DNA of 22,324 nt from an uncultured Prevotellaceae bacterium (GCA_946539475.1 CAMNHM010000028.1:1-22324); one strand, 5' to 3'. Counted from the stretch's first letter, positions 1 through 8,554 are shown. The notes: generated by a model not told the origin, from the letters alone. Translations and numbers: made by a program.

Positions 1-1
1 G

Positions 2-2749
2 CGCCTCTACAGCGCCTGCCACGACGAGGGCTACGACGTCAGCGTCGGCTCGCGCTACGTCAGCGGCGTGAACGTGGTGAACTGGCCCATGGGGCGCATC
101 CTGATGAGCTACTACGCCTCGAAGTACGTGCGCATGGTGACGGGCATCAACGTGCGCGACACCACGGCGGGCTTCGTCTGCTACCGCCGCCGCGTGCTGC
201 AGACCATCGAGCTCGACAAGATCCGCTTCAAGGGCTACGCCTTCCAGATCGAGATGAAGTACACGGCCACGAAGATCGGCTTCAAGATCAAGGAGGTGCC
301 CGTGGTGTTCGTCAACCGCCGCGAGGGCACGAGCAAGATGTCGGGCGGCATCTTCTCGGAGGCATTCTTCGGCGTGATGCGCCTGCGCTGGGACGGCTGG
401 ACGCGCCGCTACCCCGCCCTGCCGCTGCTGCTTGCCGTGCTGCTCTCGATGGCCCTGCCGCAGAGCGCCGACGGGCAGAACATCCCCAAGGTGACCACCG
501 ACACGCGCTACGCCCGCGGCGCCACGATGGCCTTCGGGCGGGTGAAGAAGGTGACCATCAGCGGCACCACCGTGACCGAGCGCGGCATGTGCTGGGCCAC
601 ACACCCCGAGCCCACCTACGACGAGCACCACACGACGAACGACGACCGCCTGAACAACAACGGATTCATCTACTGGCTGCGCGACCTCGAGCCCGCCACA
701 TTATATTATATGCGCGCGTACGCAAAGACCAAGGAGGGCGACATCGGCTACGGCGACGACATCAAGTTCTACACCCTGCCGAAGGGGCAGATCAGCTTCA
801 CCATGCGCGACGGCGGCGACCAGGCCACCTACGACCGCATCAAGAATGCCACGCAGACGGCCATCGACTGGTGGAACAACCTCACGGAGATGAAGGACTT
901 CCACCCCAACGTGGGCTATGCCAGCGGCACGCCCACCGCCGACTGCTCCTACGGCGGATGGATCCGCGTGGGGCCTAACACGAGCTATCAGCGCCCGGGA
1001 ACCATCATGCACGAGATGCTGCACGGCTGCGGTGTGATACCCTGGGCCGACACCGAGTGGAGCCGCCACAACCTGCGCTCCAGCGTCAACGGCGACGGCT
1101 ACGGCACCGGCCACTGGCTGGGCGACCGCGTGACGGAAGTGCTGCGGTTCTGGGACAACAGCACGTCGGCACAGCTCAACGGCGACTACCAGCACATGTG
1201 GCCCTACGGCATCAACGGCGCCAACGAGGACAACGGCACCGACCTGCTCTACATCGGCAACGGCCTCATCTGCCAGGCACTGGGCGAGGACGGCCTGCAG
1301 CACACCAACAACCACTTTGCCGAGCCCTACTACGCGCTGATGCAGGAGGACACGACGAAGTTCTACATCAAGAACGAGGATCCCGACCGCGGGTTCTACA
1401 CCGCCTACCTCACCCCCGACGCCAGCGGACGCCTGAAGTGGGCTGAGCTATCGGCAGCACAGGCCACGGCCAACGACAGCGCCGCATGGTACTTCACCTT
1501 CACCCCCGACAACCAGTACTACCAGGTGCGCAACGCGGCCACCGGGCAGTACCTGACCTACAGCGGTAATACGTTCAGGACCGTGGCACGCACCACGGCC
1601 ACCGCCAACGAAGACTTCCACCTGATGAAGGGACGCGTCGACGTGCCGCTGGGAAGCAGCGCCACGCGGGGCTACTGGATCATACATCCCACCAGCAACT
1701 GGACGCCACCCTGTCTGACGGCCAATGCCAACGGCAACACGGCCGGCTCGACGTTCAACATTGCCAACAGCGCGACGAAGCAGCGCTGGCTGATACTCAC
1801 GAGCAGCGAGACGGCAGCGCTGGAGGAAGCCGCCGTAGGCCAGCTGAAACAGCTGACGGCCGACGTGATGAAGCCTATCAAGGCGCTGGCCGACGTGCCC
1901 TGCACGGAAGACGGCGAGCCGGCGCGCCAGGCATTCGTAGCCACACTCAGCAGCATAGAGCAGCGCGCCGGCGAGGCGACGAGCTACATAGAGGTGGCTC
2001 CGCTGGCCGACGAGGCACGCAAGGCAGCCCTCGACTACCTCAGCGTGGCAACGCCCGCCGACCTGAGCAAGCCCTTCGACCTGACCTACCTCATGCCGAA
2101 CAGCGACATGGCCAGCGCCGACGGATGGTCGCAGGCACCCGGCATCGCCTACGGCTGCGGCGAGTTCTACCAGAAGACCTTCAACACCTACCAGACGGTC
2201 AGCGATCTGCCCAGGGGCACCTACCGCTTCCTGGTGAACGCCTTCCAGCGCCCAGGCATGCCCACCGACTCCTACAATAGCTACATGGCCGGCGAAGACC
2301 TCGTCACCACCCGCTTCTACGTCGACGACGAGGAGACGAAGGTCAGCCACATCGCATCAGAGGTGCAGACGCGCCGACAGGGCGGATCGGAGTCGACGGT
2401 GGGAGGCAAGTACTTCATGCCCAACGACATGCAGTCGGCCAGCAAGTACTTCGCAAAGGGATTCTACGAGAATGTGCTCACCCTCGCCAGCGGCGGAGCC
2501 GACGTGAAGGTTGGGCTGCGCGGCGGCTCGACGGCCAACTACGACTGGAGCATCTTCGGCAATTTCCGCATCTATTTCTACGGAGCAGCCAGCATCGACG
2601 ACCTGACCGCTATCGCCACGCCTGCCACACCCGTCGCCGGCCAGCCGACGACCGTCTACTCGCTCGACGGCCGCAGGATGCAGATAGCCCGGGGCTCGCT
2701 ACAGCCCGGAATCTACATCATCGACGGCAGAAAGACGGTGGTAAGGTAG
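2..2749 (+). CDS. 5'-truncated GT2 glycosyltransferase fused in frame to a secreted metallopeptidase-like protein
   Basis: The frame is open from base 2, so the gene starts outside the window. Bases 2-415 encode the C-terminal part of a family 2 glycosyltransferase of the polyprenyl/dolichyl-phosphate mannose synthase type (VGSRY, DTTAGF, FQIEM and GTSKMSGG motifs). Such proteins normally stop just after the RYP seen at 407-415. Here translation runs into a hydrophobic stretch (416-475) resembling a signal peptide, then a fibronectin III-like domain (about 479-778) and a zincin-like region with HEMLH at 1010-1024. The third metal ligand is unclear, since the metzincin position is Pro; the His 15 residues after the second motif His is a candidate. 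A ricin-like beta-trefoil (about 1320-1820), a helical linker, a beta-rich module (about 2070-2590) and a T9SS-like sorting tail (about 2600-2746) follow. An internal ATG at 377 could start a separate secreted protein. Domain families are recognised by eye; the peptidase substrate is unknown. Confidence 0.75.
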   Translation, partial: RLYSACHDEGYDVSVGSRYVSGVNVVNWPMGRILMSYYASKYVRMVTGINVRDTTAGFVCYRRRVLQTIELDKIRFKGYAFQIEMKYTATKIGFKIKEVPVVFVNRREGTSKMSGGIFSEAFFGVMRLRWDGWTRRYPALPLLLAVLLSMALPQSADGQNIPKVTTDTRYARGATMAFGRVKKVTISGTTVTERGMCWATHPEPTYDEHHTTNDDRLNNNGFIYWLRDLEPATLYYMRAYAKTKEGDIGYGDDIKFYTLPKGQISFTMRDGGDQATYDRIKNATQTAIDWWNNLTEMKDFHPNVGYASGTPTADCSYGGWIRVGPNTSYQRPGTIMHEMLHGCGVIPWADTEWSRHNLRSSVNGDGYGTGHWLGDRVTEVLRFWDNSTSAQLNGDYQHMWPYGINGANEDNGTDLLYIGNGLICQALGEDGLQHTNNHFAEPYYALMQEDTTKFYIKNEDPDRGFYTAYLTPDASGRLKWAELSAAQATANDSAAWYFTFTPDNQYYQVRNAATGQYLTYSGNTFRTVARTTATANEDFHLMKGRVDVPLGSSATRGYWIIHPTSNWTPPCLTANANGNTAGSTFNIANSATKQRWLILTSSETAALEEAAVGQLKQLTADVMKPIKALADVPCTEDGEPARQAFVATLSSIEQRAGEATSYIEVAPLADEARKAALDYLSVATPADLSKPFDLTYLMPNSDMASADGWSQAPGIAYGCGEFYQKTFNTYQTVSDLPRGTYRFLVNAFQRPGMPTDSYNSYMAGEDLVTTRFYVDDEETKVSHIASEVQTRRQGGSESTVGGKYFMPNDMQSASKYFAKGFYENVLTLASGGADVKVGLRGGSTANYDWSIFGNFRIYFYGAASIDDLTAIATPATPVAGQPTTVYSLDGRRMQIARGSLQPGIYIIDGRKTVVR
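377..478 (+). other. Possible internal start and signal peptide at the glycosyltransferase/peptidase junction
   Basis: The in-frame ATG at 377 begins a peptide with an Arg-rich n-region (MRLRWDGWTRRYP), a leucine-rich core (about 416-457) and a small-residue segment (SADG) before the first downstream domain. These are the three parts of a Sec signal peptide. The same bases are the last helix of the glycosyltransferase. Whether the cell makes a fusion, a separate protein from 377, or both cannot be decided from sequence. Confidence 0.4.
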
Positions 2750-2761
2750 TCAACCCTCAGA

Positions 2762-3361
2762 CTAAAGCTGGCTGAGGCGGGCGATGTACTTGCCAAGGAT
2801 GTCGAACTCGATGTTCACCATCGTACCCACCTGGATATCCTGGAAGTTGGTGTGCTCCATCGTGTAGGGGATGATGGCCACCTGGAAGGAGGAGGCAGTA
2901 GGATTGCAGACCGTCAGCGAGACACCGTTCACCGTGACCGAACCCTTGTCGACCGTGAAGTAGCCCCGGCGGGCCATCTCACGGTCGACTTCGTATTCGA
3001 ACGTGAAGTAGGTAGAGCCGTTGGCGTCCTCACGAGCCGTGCAGCAGGCCGTCTGGTCGACATGCCCCTGCACGATATGGCCGTCGAGGCGGCCGTTCAT
3101 GAGCATCGAGCGCTCGACGTTCACCTTGTCGCCCACGCGCAGCAGACCCAGGTTGGAGCGCTGCAGCGTCTCTTTCATGGCCGTGACGACATAGCGGTCG
3201 CCGTCGATGCTCACCACGGTGAGGCACACACCGTTATGGGCCACGCTCTGGTCGATGCCCAGCTCGCCGACAAAGGAGCACGTCAGGGTGAAGTCGATGT
3301 TGCCCCTGTCGTGACGGATGGCTACTACGGTAGCAAATTCTTCGATGATTCCTGAGAACAT
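2762..3361 (-). CDS. ribE: Riboflavin synthase, alpha subunit
   Basis: Catalyses dismutation of two 6,7-dimethyl-8-ribityllumazine molecules to riboflavin, the last step of riboflavin synthesis, in the cytosol. The 199-residue protein has the two lumazine-binding repeats of the family: the N-terminal MFSGIIEE start, NGVCLTV at 43-49 and GHIVQGHVD at 94-102, then NGVSLTV at 145-151. Length is as usual for the family. I chose the ATG at 3361 because MFSGI is the conserved N-terminus. The frame is open 35 codons further to an ATG at 3466, which would add a non-conserved extension. It converges with the peptidase gene (12-bp gap) and is transcribed alone. Its promoter at 3602-3609 implies a leader of about 235 nt. 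The symbol is ribE or ribC depending on nomenclature. Confidence 0.95.
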   Translation of the reverse strand: MFSGIIEEFATVVAIRHDRGNIDFTLTCSFVGELGIDQSVAHNGVCLTVVSIDGDRYVVTAMKETLQRSNLGLLRVGDKVNVERSMLMNGRLDGHIVQGHVDQTACCTAREDANGSTYFTFEYEVDREMARRGYFTVDKGSVTVNGVSLTVCNPTASSFQVAIIPYTMEHTNFQDIQVGTMVNIEFDILGKYIARLSQL

Positions 3362-3601
3362 ATTCTTCGTGAAAGGAAAAAAAAGAAAGGACCGCGCCAG
3401 CTGATGTGATGAAAACTCCTTTGTTACAGGTTGTGGGAGCTCTCCGCCTTTGTAATCCACCGGCATGTTGACTGCTTGGTTAGTGGCCCGCCATTGGCAA
3501 GTGAAGACTACCCGGTTTTCACGTGTTATTTGATGAGTATCCCGATCGTTCTGACACGGTCCCTATGGGTTGAACAATGTTGATGTCTTGCTTTCGCGGT
3601 T
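3362..3601 (-). other. Long structured 5' leader or interspersed element upstream of riboflavin synthase
   Basis: About 240 bases separate the minus-strand promoter from the riboflavin synthase start. They contain several inverted repeats: TTACA (3424-3428) with TGTAA (3451-3455), extended inward by GG/CC; GTGAA (3501-3505) with TTCAC (3518-3522); and GCC-ATT-GGC (3490-3498). An ATG at 3466 reads 35 codons in frame into ribE. I could not match it to the FMN riboswitch. It may be a regulatory leader, a translated leader peptide or part of a dispersed element. Confidence 0.4.
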
Positions 3602-3609
3602 CAAAGGTA
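3602..3609 (-). promoter_or_regulatory. Bacteroidota -7 box for riboflavin synthase
   Basis: On the minus strand these bases read TACCTTTG, an exact match to the TAnnTTTG -7 consensus of Bacteroidota sigma-ABfr promoters. No TTTG is seen at the usual -33 distance. It is divergent from the GH28 promoter, about 90 bp away. Confidence 0.6.
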
Positions 3610-3695
3610 CGAACTTTTTTCCGATTACGTATGGCATTTAATCTTTTTTAATAACTTATCACGTCTCTTCCCCTGCGAGTTTCATTTTTTTTCCT

Positions 3696-3703
3696 TACCT
3701 TTG
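3696..3703 (+). promoter_or_regulatory. Bacteroidota -7 box for the GH28-GH2-alaX operon
   Basis: TACCTTTG followed by CAC matches the TAnnTTTG -7 consensus and lies 36 bp before the GH28 start codon. A T-rich run precedes it, but no clear -33 TTTG is present. The distance implies a short leader. Confidence 0.65.
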
Positions 3704-3739
3704 CACGGGAATACCAAACCTATCAACTACTTACTAAAG

Positions 3740-5209
3740 ATGAAGAGAACACTCCTTACACTGATGCTGACCGTCGTAGTGACGGCCATCAATGCCGACG
3801 ACCGCTACAGGCAATATACGCAGGGCCTGCCGTTCAGCATGCCGGAGATGAGCGCACCGCAGATACCCGACCGCGAGGTGCGACTGAGCGACTATCAGGC
3901 CGACGCCACGGGACAACGCCTCTCGACCGACGCCTTCGCCAGAGCCATCGACGCCCTGGCGCAGAAGGGAGGCGGACGCCTGGTGGTGCCACGCGGCATC
4001 TGGCTGACAGGCCCCATACAGCTGAAGTCGAACATCGAGCTGCACCTCGACCACGGGGCCGTCATACAGTTTGCTGCCGACGAGGCCCTCTACCCCATCG
4101 TCAGCACCTCGTTCGAAGGACTCGACACCCGCCGCTGCCAGTCGCCCATCAGCGCCGTCGGCCAGCACGACATTGCCATCACCGGGCATGGCGCCATCGA
4201 CGGCAACGGACAGTATTGGCGCCCGCTGAAGAAGGCCAAGGTGACCGAGAGCCAGTGGAAGACGCTGACGGCACAGCCTGGCGGCGTGATGAAGCGCAAG
4301 GACTACTGGGTGCCCTCGGAGGGCTATGACAAGGCAGAGCAGATGTCTTCGATGAACGTCCCCGACAAGGAGCTCAGCGACGAGCAGTGGCAGCAAATCA
4401 AGCGCTTCCTGCGGCCCGTGATGGTGAGCCTCGTGGGCTGCCGCAACGTGCTGCTGCAGGACGTCATCTTCCAGAACTCGCCCGCCTGGAACCTTCACCC
4501 GCTGATGTGCGAGAACATCATCATCGACGGCGTGCTGGCGCGCAACCCTGCCTACGCGCAGAACGGCGACGCCCTCGACCTGGAGTCGTGTCGCAACGCG
4601 CTGATCGTCAACTCGAAGTTCGACGCCGGCGACGACGGCATCTGCATCAAGAGCGGAAAGGATGCCGACGGACGGCGACGCGGACGTCCCTGCGAGAACG
4701 TCGTGGTCAGCGGATGCACCGTCTTTGCCGGGCACGGAGGCTTCGTCGTAGGGTCGGAGATGAGCGGCGGCGTGAGGAACATCATGGTCCGCGACTGCCA
4801 GTTCCTGGGCACCGACGTCGGCCTGCGCTTCAAGTCCACCCGCGGACGCGGAGGCATCGTCGAGAACATCTATATCGACGGAATCTCGATGAACGACATC
4901 AAGACCTACGCCCTGACCTTCAACATGTACTACGGCGGCAAGTCGGTGGCCGAAGTACTGGCCGAGGGCGGACAGCCGCAGCAGGTGCAGGCGATGCCCG
5001 TCACCGAGGAGACACCCATCTTCCGCAACATCGACATCCGCAACGTCGTCTGCTCGAACGCCGGATTCGCCATGGAGTTCAACGGACTGCCCGAGATGCC
5101 CATCGACGGCATCCGGCTGAAGGACATCGTCATCCGCGCACAGCACGATGCCACGTTCCAGCATAGCAAGAACATCACGCGCGAGAACGTGAACATCATC
5201 CTCCCGTAA
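3740..5209 (+). CDS. Secreted glycoside hydrolase family 28 (polygalacturonase-like)
   Basis: GH28 enzymes hydrolyse alpha-1,4 galacturonic acid linkages in pectins by inversion, in a right-handed beta-helix. The 489-residue protein begins with a signal peptide of about 19 residues (basic MKR, hydrophobic core, AINA before the cleavage point), so it is exported. The family's active-site motifs appear in order: NGD at 275-277 in place of the usual NTD, GDD at 297-299, GHG at 331-333 and RFK at 363-365 (usually RIK). The start at 3740 is preferred over an upstream in-frame ATG at 3701 because the latter overlaps the -7 box and would put 13 extra residues before the signal peptide. A GH2 gene follows after 36 bp, which suggests joint breakdown of a pectic polysaccharide. 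No SusC/SusD pair is in view. Endo, exo or rhamnogalacturonan specificity cannot be told. Confidence 0.92.
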   Translation: MKRTLLTLMLTVVVTAINADDRYRQYTQGLPFSMPEMSAPQIPDREVRLSDYQADATGQRLSTDAFARAIDALAQKGGGRLVVPRGIWLTGPIQLKSNIELHLDHGAVIQFAADEALYPIVSTSFEGLDTRRCQSPISAVGQHDIAITGHGAIDGNGQYWRPLKKAKVTESQWKTLTAQPGGVMKRKDYWVPSEGYDKAEQMSSMNVPDKELSDEQWQQIKRFLRPVMVSLVGCRNVLLQDVIFQNSPAWNLHPLMCENIIIDGVLARNPAYAQNGDALDLESCRNALIVNSKFDAGDDGICIKSGKDADGRRRGRPCENVVVSGCTVFAGHGGFVVGSEMSGGVRNIMVRDCQFLGTDVGLRFKSTRGRGGIVENIYIDGISMNDIKTYALTFNMYYGGKSVAEVLAEGGQPQQVQAMPVTEETPIFRNIDIRNVVCSNAGFAMEFNGLPEMPIDGIRLKDIVIRAQHDATFQHSKNITRENVNIILP

Positions 5210-5245
5210 CACGCACATACACAAACCTCAAAAACAAACAAAAAG

Positions 5246-7678
5246 ATGAAAAAGCTACTATTACTCATCCTGACGGCCCTCTGCCAGACGGTCGCCATCA
5301 CGGCATCACCACGCATCGTAGAGTCGCTGAACTTCGGGTGGCGCTTCCACCTGGGCGACGTCAGCGACGGAGCATCCGCCACACTCAACGACGCCACGTG
5401 GCGCACCGTCAACGTGCCCCACGACTTCCAGATCGAGCAGCCCTGGGTAACACCCAGCTCCAACGAGAAGGCTGTCAACGACCCCGCCGCCAACCTCGCC
5501 AGCCGACTCTCCAGCCGAGGCTTCAAGGAGATGGGCAAGGCCTGGTATCGCCTGCACCTGACGCCGGCCGACTCGCTGCGCGGCAAGCGCCTGGTGCTCG
5601 ACTTCGGAGGCATCATGTACGTGGGCGACGTCTACCTCAACGGCGAGCGCATCGGAGGCACGGACTACGGATACGTGGGTTTCGAGATCGACGTCACCAA
5701 CCGCCTGAAGTTCGGACAGGACAACGTCATCGCCGTCATGGCCGACACCCGCGAGCCAGGCAACTCACGATGGTACACCGGCGGCGGACTGTTCCGCGAC
5801 GTACGCCTCATAGCCACCGACCGCAGCCTCTACTTCGCACGCCATCCGCTCTTCATCACCACGCGCGACAACCGCTTCGTCACCGTCTCAGCCGAGGTGG
5901 CATTCATGGGACGTGAGCGCCAGGCCCCCGTAGGGCTGAAGATCACCGACCCCGACGGACGCGTCGTTTACGAGGGCAAGACCGACGTGCGACGCTCCAC
6001 GCCGGCGCGCTCCATCGAGCAGCAGCTGCCTGAAATCGAGATACAGGACCCGAAGGTATGGGACACCGCGACACCCAACCTCTACACCGTCGAGGCCACA
6101 CTCTACAACGAACAGGGACAGGCCATCGACCAGGTGACCGACCACTTCGGACTGCGCACCATCGAGATTGGGCCCGCCTACGGCCTGAAGCTCAACGGAC
6201 GGAAGGTGCTCCTGCAGGGATATGCCAACCACCACTCGCTGGGAGCACTCGGCGCCGCTGCCTATCCACGAGCCATCGAGAAGCGCCTGCAGCTGATGAA
6301 GACCTACGGCATCAACCATATCCGCACCTCGCACAACCCCTACAGCCGAGAGTTCATAGAGCTCTGCGACAAGTACGGCATCCTCGTCGTCGACGAGCTC
6401 TACGACAAGTGGACACGCCAGCACACCGGCGGACGCGCTGCCTTCGAGAGCATCTGGCAGTACGACGTGCCGGAATGGGTGAAGCGCGACCGCAACTCGC
6501 CCTCCGTGGTGCTCTGGAGCCTGGGCAACGAGCTACAGCAGGATGCCAACATGCCCTTCAACGACTTCGGAGTGACGATGTACCGTCTCATGCGGCCGCT
6601 CATCGCACGCTATGACTCCACACGACTCGTCACCGTGGCCATGCACCCCCGCTACCGCAACTGGCAGACCGACTCGCTGCCCTGCAACCTGGCAATGGTC
6701 ACCGACGTGCAGTCGTACAACTACCGATACATGTACTTCCCGGGCGACGGACGACGCTTCCCCTGGATGACGTTCTACCAGAGCGAGGCCAGCGTATCGG
6801 CAATGGGACAGAACTTCTTCGAGATGAACCGCGACAAAGCCATCGGACTGGCCTACTGGGGAGCCATCGACTACCTGGGCGAGAGCCAGGGATGGCCTGC
6901 CAAGGGATGGGCACAAGGCGTCTTCGACATCGCACTAGAGCCCAAGCCGAAGGCCTACTACATGAAGAGTTTCTTCTGTCCCGACGAGCCGCTGGTGCAC
7001 ATCGGCGTGATCGAGAAGAAGGGCGACATCATGTGGAATGGCGTGCAGACGGGCAACGACGGCATGACCGACCACTGGAACCGTGCCACCGGCTCACGAC
7101 TGCAGCTCGTCACCTACACCAATGCCGACGAGGTGGAGCTCGTGCTCAACGGCAAGAGCCTGGGCACGAAGCCTAACGACAAAGGCAATGCCAAGCAGCG
7201 CAACCAGATACGCTGGAGCGACATCGACTACCAGCCCGGCTACCTGGAGGCCATCGCACGCACCGGCGGCAAGATCGTGGCACGCCACCGCATAGAGACG
7301 ACAAAAGAGGCCACCGCCCTGACGGCCACCTGCGACCTGCCTCCGCTGACGAAGAAGTCGCCGGCCGGCGCCGACTACTGGCATGCCGACGGGCAGGACC
7401 TGCAGCACGTGCGCATCGCTGCCGTCGACAGCAAGGGACGCTGCGACCAGACGGCGCGCCAGATGGTGACCTTCAGCGTCACTGGCCCTGCCGAGATCGT
7501 CGGTGTCGTCAATGGCGACATCACATCCAACGAGATGACCGTAGGCAACAAGCGTAGCCTCTACAACGGAACCTGCAGCGTGATACTCCGCTCCACACGC
7601 CAGCCCGGCGACGTCACACTCACCGCCACGGCCGAGGGCATGAAGAAGCCCGTCACGCTGAAACTTCAAACAAAGTAA
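5246..7678 (+). CDS. Secreted glycoside hydrolase family 2 (beta-galactosidase-like)
   Basis: An 810-residue retaining exo-glycosidase. It has a signal peptide of about 20 residues (MKKLLLLIL core), the GH2 sugar-binding jelly roll (about 25-200, with NVPHDF and WYRL), an immunoglobulin-like domain (about 200-310) and a TIM barrel (about 310-600). The general acid/base is probably Glu429 in WSLGNE and the nucleophile Glu514 in YQSEAS; both are inferred from motif position. C-terminal beta domains (about 610-810) resemble the DUF4982 and GH2 C-terminal modules of Bacteroidota enzymes. It lies 36 bp after the GH28 gene on the same strand, so removal of beta-galactosyl or similar side chains from pectin is plausible. 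Beta-galactosidase is the commonest activity of this architecture, but beta-glucuronidase or another exo-activity is possible. Confidence 0.92.
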   Translation: MKKLLLLILTALCQTVAITASPRIVESLNFGWRFHLGDVSDGASATLNDATWRTVNVPHDFQIEQPWVTPSSNEKAVNDPAANLASRLSSRGFKEMGKAWYRLHLTPADSLRGKRLVLDFGGIMYVGDVYLNGERIGGTDYGYVGFEIDVTNRLKFGQDNVIAVMADTREPGNSRWYTGGGLFRDVRLIATDRSLYFARHPLFITTRDNRFVTVSAEVAFMGRERQAPVGLKITDPDGRVVYEGKTDVRRSTPARSIEQQLPEIEIQDPKVWDTATPNLYTVEATLYNEQGQAIDQVTDHFGLRTIEIGPAYGLKLNGRKVLLQGYANHHSLGALGAAAYPRAIEKRLQLMKTYGINHIRTSHNPYSREFIELCDKYGILVVDELYDKWTRQHTGGRAAFESIWQYDVPEWVKRDRNSPSVVLWSLGNELQQDANMPFNDFGVTMYRLMRPLIARYDSTRLVTVAMHPRYRNWQTDSLPCNLAMVTDVQSYNYRYMYFPGDGRRFPWMTFYQSEASVSAMGQNFFEMNRDKAIGLAYWGAIDYLGESQGWPAKGWAQGVFDIALEPKPKAYYMKSFFCPDEPLVHIGVIEKKGDIMWNGVQTGNDGMTDHWNRATGSRLQLVTYTNADEVELVLNGKSLGTKPNDKGNAKQRNQIRWSDIDYQPGYLEAIARTGGKIVARHRIETTKEATALTATCDLPPLTKKSPAGADYWHADGQDLQHVRIAAVDSKGRCDQTARQMVTFSVTGPAEIVGVVNGDITSNEMTVGNKRSLYNGTCSVILRSTRQPGDVTLTATAEGMKKPVTLKLQTK

Positions 7679-7686
7679 CACACACA

Positions 7687-8160
7687 ATGACCGACGACAT
7701 CCAATTCAACGACCACAACAAGGACGAGTTTCCACCTGCGCACACAGCCGAGCACCTGCTCAACCAGACGATGCAGCGCATCTTCGGCTGTGAGCGCAGC
7801 TACAACGCACACATCGAGCGCAAGAAGAGCAAGATGAGCTTCCACCTCGACCATAAGCCCGACCGCAAGGAGGAGAAAGAAATCGAACGCCGCATGAACG
7901 AGCTCATCGAGCAGGACCTGCCCGTCAGCTACGAGGTGGTGAGCCGCGACGACCTGCCGCCCGAGGTGTCGGCCGACCGGCTGCCCGCCGATGCCAGCGA
8001 CGCCATCCGCCTGGTGCGCATCGGCGACTACGACGTATGTCCCTGCATCGGTCGCCACGTGCGCAGCACCGCCCAGATAGGGCGCTTCGAGCTCCTTGGC
8101 ACGAACTGGGATGAGCACGAGCGCTCCTTCCGCGTACGCTTCAAGGTCGTTGCCGGATAA
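7687..8160 (+). CDS. AlaX-type alanyl-tRNA editing protein
   Basis: A 157-residue cytosolic protein resembling the second additional (editing) domain of alanyl- and threonyl-tRNA synthetases as a stand-alone unit. AlaX proteins hydrolyse mischarged Ser- or Gly-tRNA(Ala). The zinc-binding signature is complete: HTAEH supplies His19 and His23, and CIGRH supplies Cys120 and His124. The length fits the short AlaX-S class, without N-terminal beta-barrel or C-terminal oligomerisation region. It starts only 8 bp after the GH2 stop, so it is probably co-transcribed, though no functional link to pectin breakdown is apparent. A strong hairpin follows the stop. Which mischarged tRNA it clears cannot be read from the sequence. 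Confidence 0.85.
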   Translation: MTDDIQFNDHNKDEFPPAHTAEHLLNQTMQRIFGCERSYNAHIERKKSKMSFHLDHKPDRKEEKEIERRMNELIEQDLPVSYEVVSRDDLPPEVSADRLPADASDAIRLVRIGDYDVCPCIGRHVRSTAQIGRFELLGTNWDEHERSFRVRFKVVAG

Positions 8161-8184
8161 GGAATAAGGCCACACATAGGATAG

Positions 8185-8215
8185 GAAGCCGAAGGCACAA
8201 TACGCTTTCGGCTTC
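8185..8215 (+). terminator. Hairpin terminator after the alaX gene
   Basis: A 12-bp stem pairs 8185-8196 (GAAGCCGAAGGC) with 8204-8215 (GCTTTCGGCTTC), with one G-U pair and a 7-base loop. TTGTTTGT follows. It lies 24 bp after the alaX stop and probably ends the GH28-GH2-alaX transcript. Confidence 0.75.
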
Positions 8216-8427
8216 TTGTTTGTCTGTCTCAGGTTCATCGGGCCTGTCAAGGAAATTGGTCAAAAAAAGGGTCTCTGAAAAAGTGCGAACTAGAAAAAAA
8301 AAGAGGCAGCTGAATGGGTTGGCGAGGGAGGATGCCGACGCTGAAAAGGGCCGGAAGCGTCTTCTTGACGCCCAAATTGGCATTTAGAGCAACCGATGTG
8401 GCGGGTTTGAAGTGCATCGGCACGGCA

Positions 8428-8493
8428 ATTGCTGTGCAAAGTAACCGACATTGCTTAGCAAAGTGACCATCATTGCTATTCAAAAGTACCATA
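8428..8493. repeat. Three imperfect 22-bp tandem repeats
   Basis: Units are 8428-8449, 8450-8471 and 8472-8493, directly abutting. The shared pattern is ATTGCTnnGCAAAGTnACCnnC, with the third unit most diverged. In units 1 and 2 the core is itself palindromic: TTGC-TGT-GCAA (8429-8439) and TTGC-TTA-GCAA (8451-8461). Multiple short terminal repeats of this kind occur at the ends of IS21-family elements, and a relic end is one explanation. A protein-binding array is another. No transposase frame is adjacent. Confidence 0.75.
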
Positions 8494-8554
8494 TCGGTTG
8501 ACCTCCGAGCGTGAGCGCTTTGTCAAGTATTTACATCCAGCTTAATATCAACCA

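Noticed and set aside
3362..3601. FMN (RFN) riboswitch before riboflavin synthase
   Set aside because: The expected conserved strings, such as the GGGGCAGGGTGAAAATCCC-like start and the paired GACCGGCGGT segments, are not present on the minus strand.
3734..5224. Long antisense open frame (496 codons) opposite the GH28 gene
   Set aside because: It is a shadow of GC-rich codon use: no recognisable domain, and it lies opposite a gene with all its catalytic motifs. Similar antisense frames elsewhere were left out for the same reason.
8141..8492. Small minus-strand proteins in the gap between alaX and plsC
   Set aside because: The frames start within repeats or end over the terminator, have no motif I recognise, and differ in reading frame across the repeat units.
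8428..8493. CRISPR array
   Set aside because: The 22-bp units abut without spacers, so the layout does not fit.
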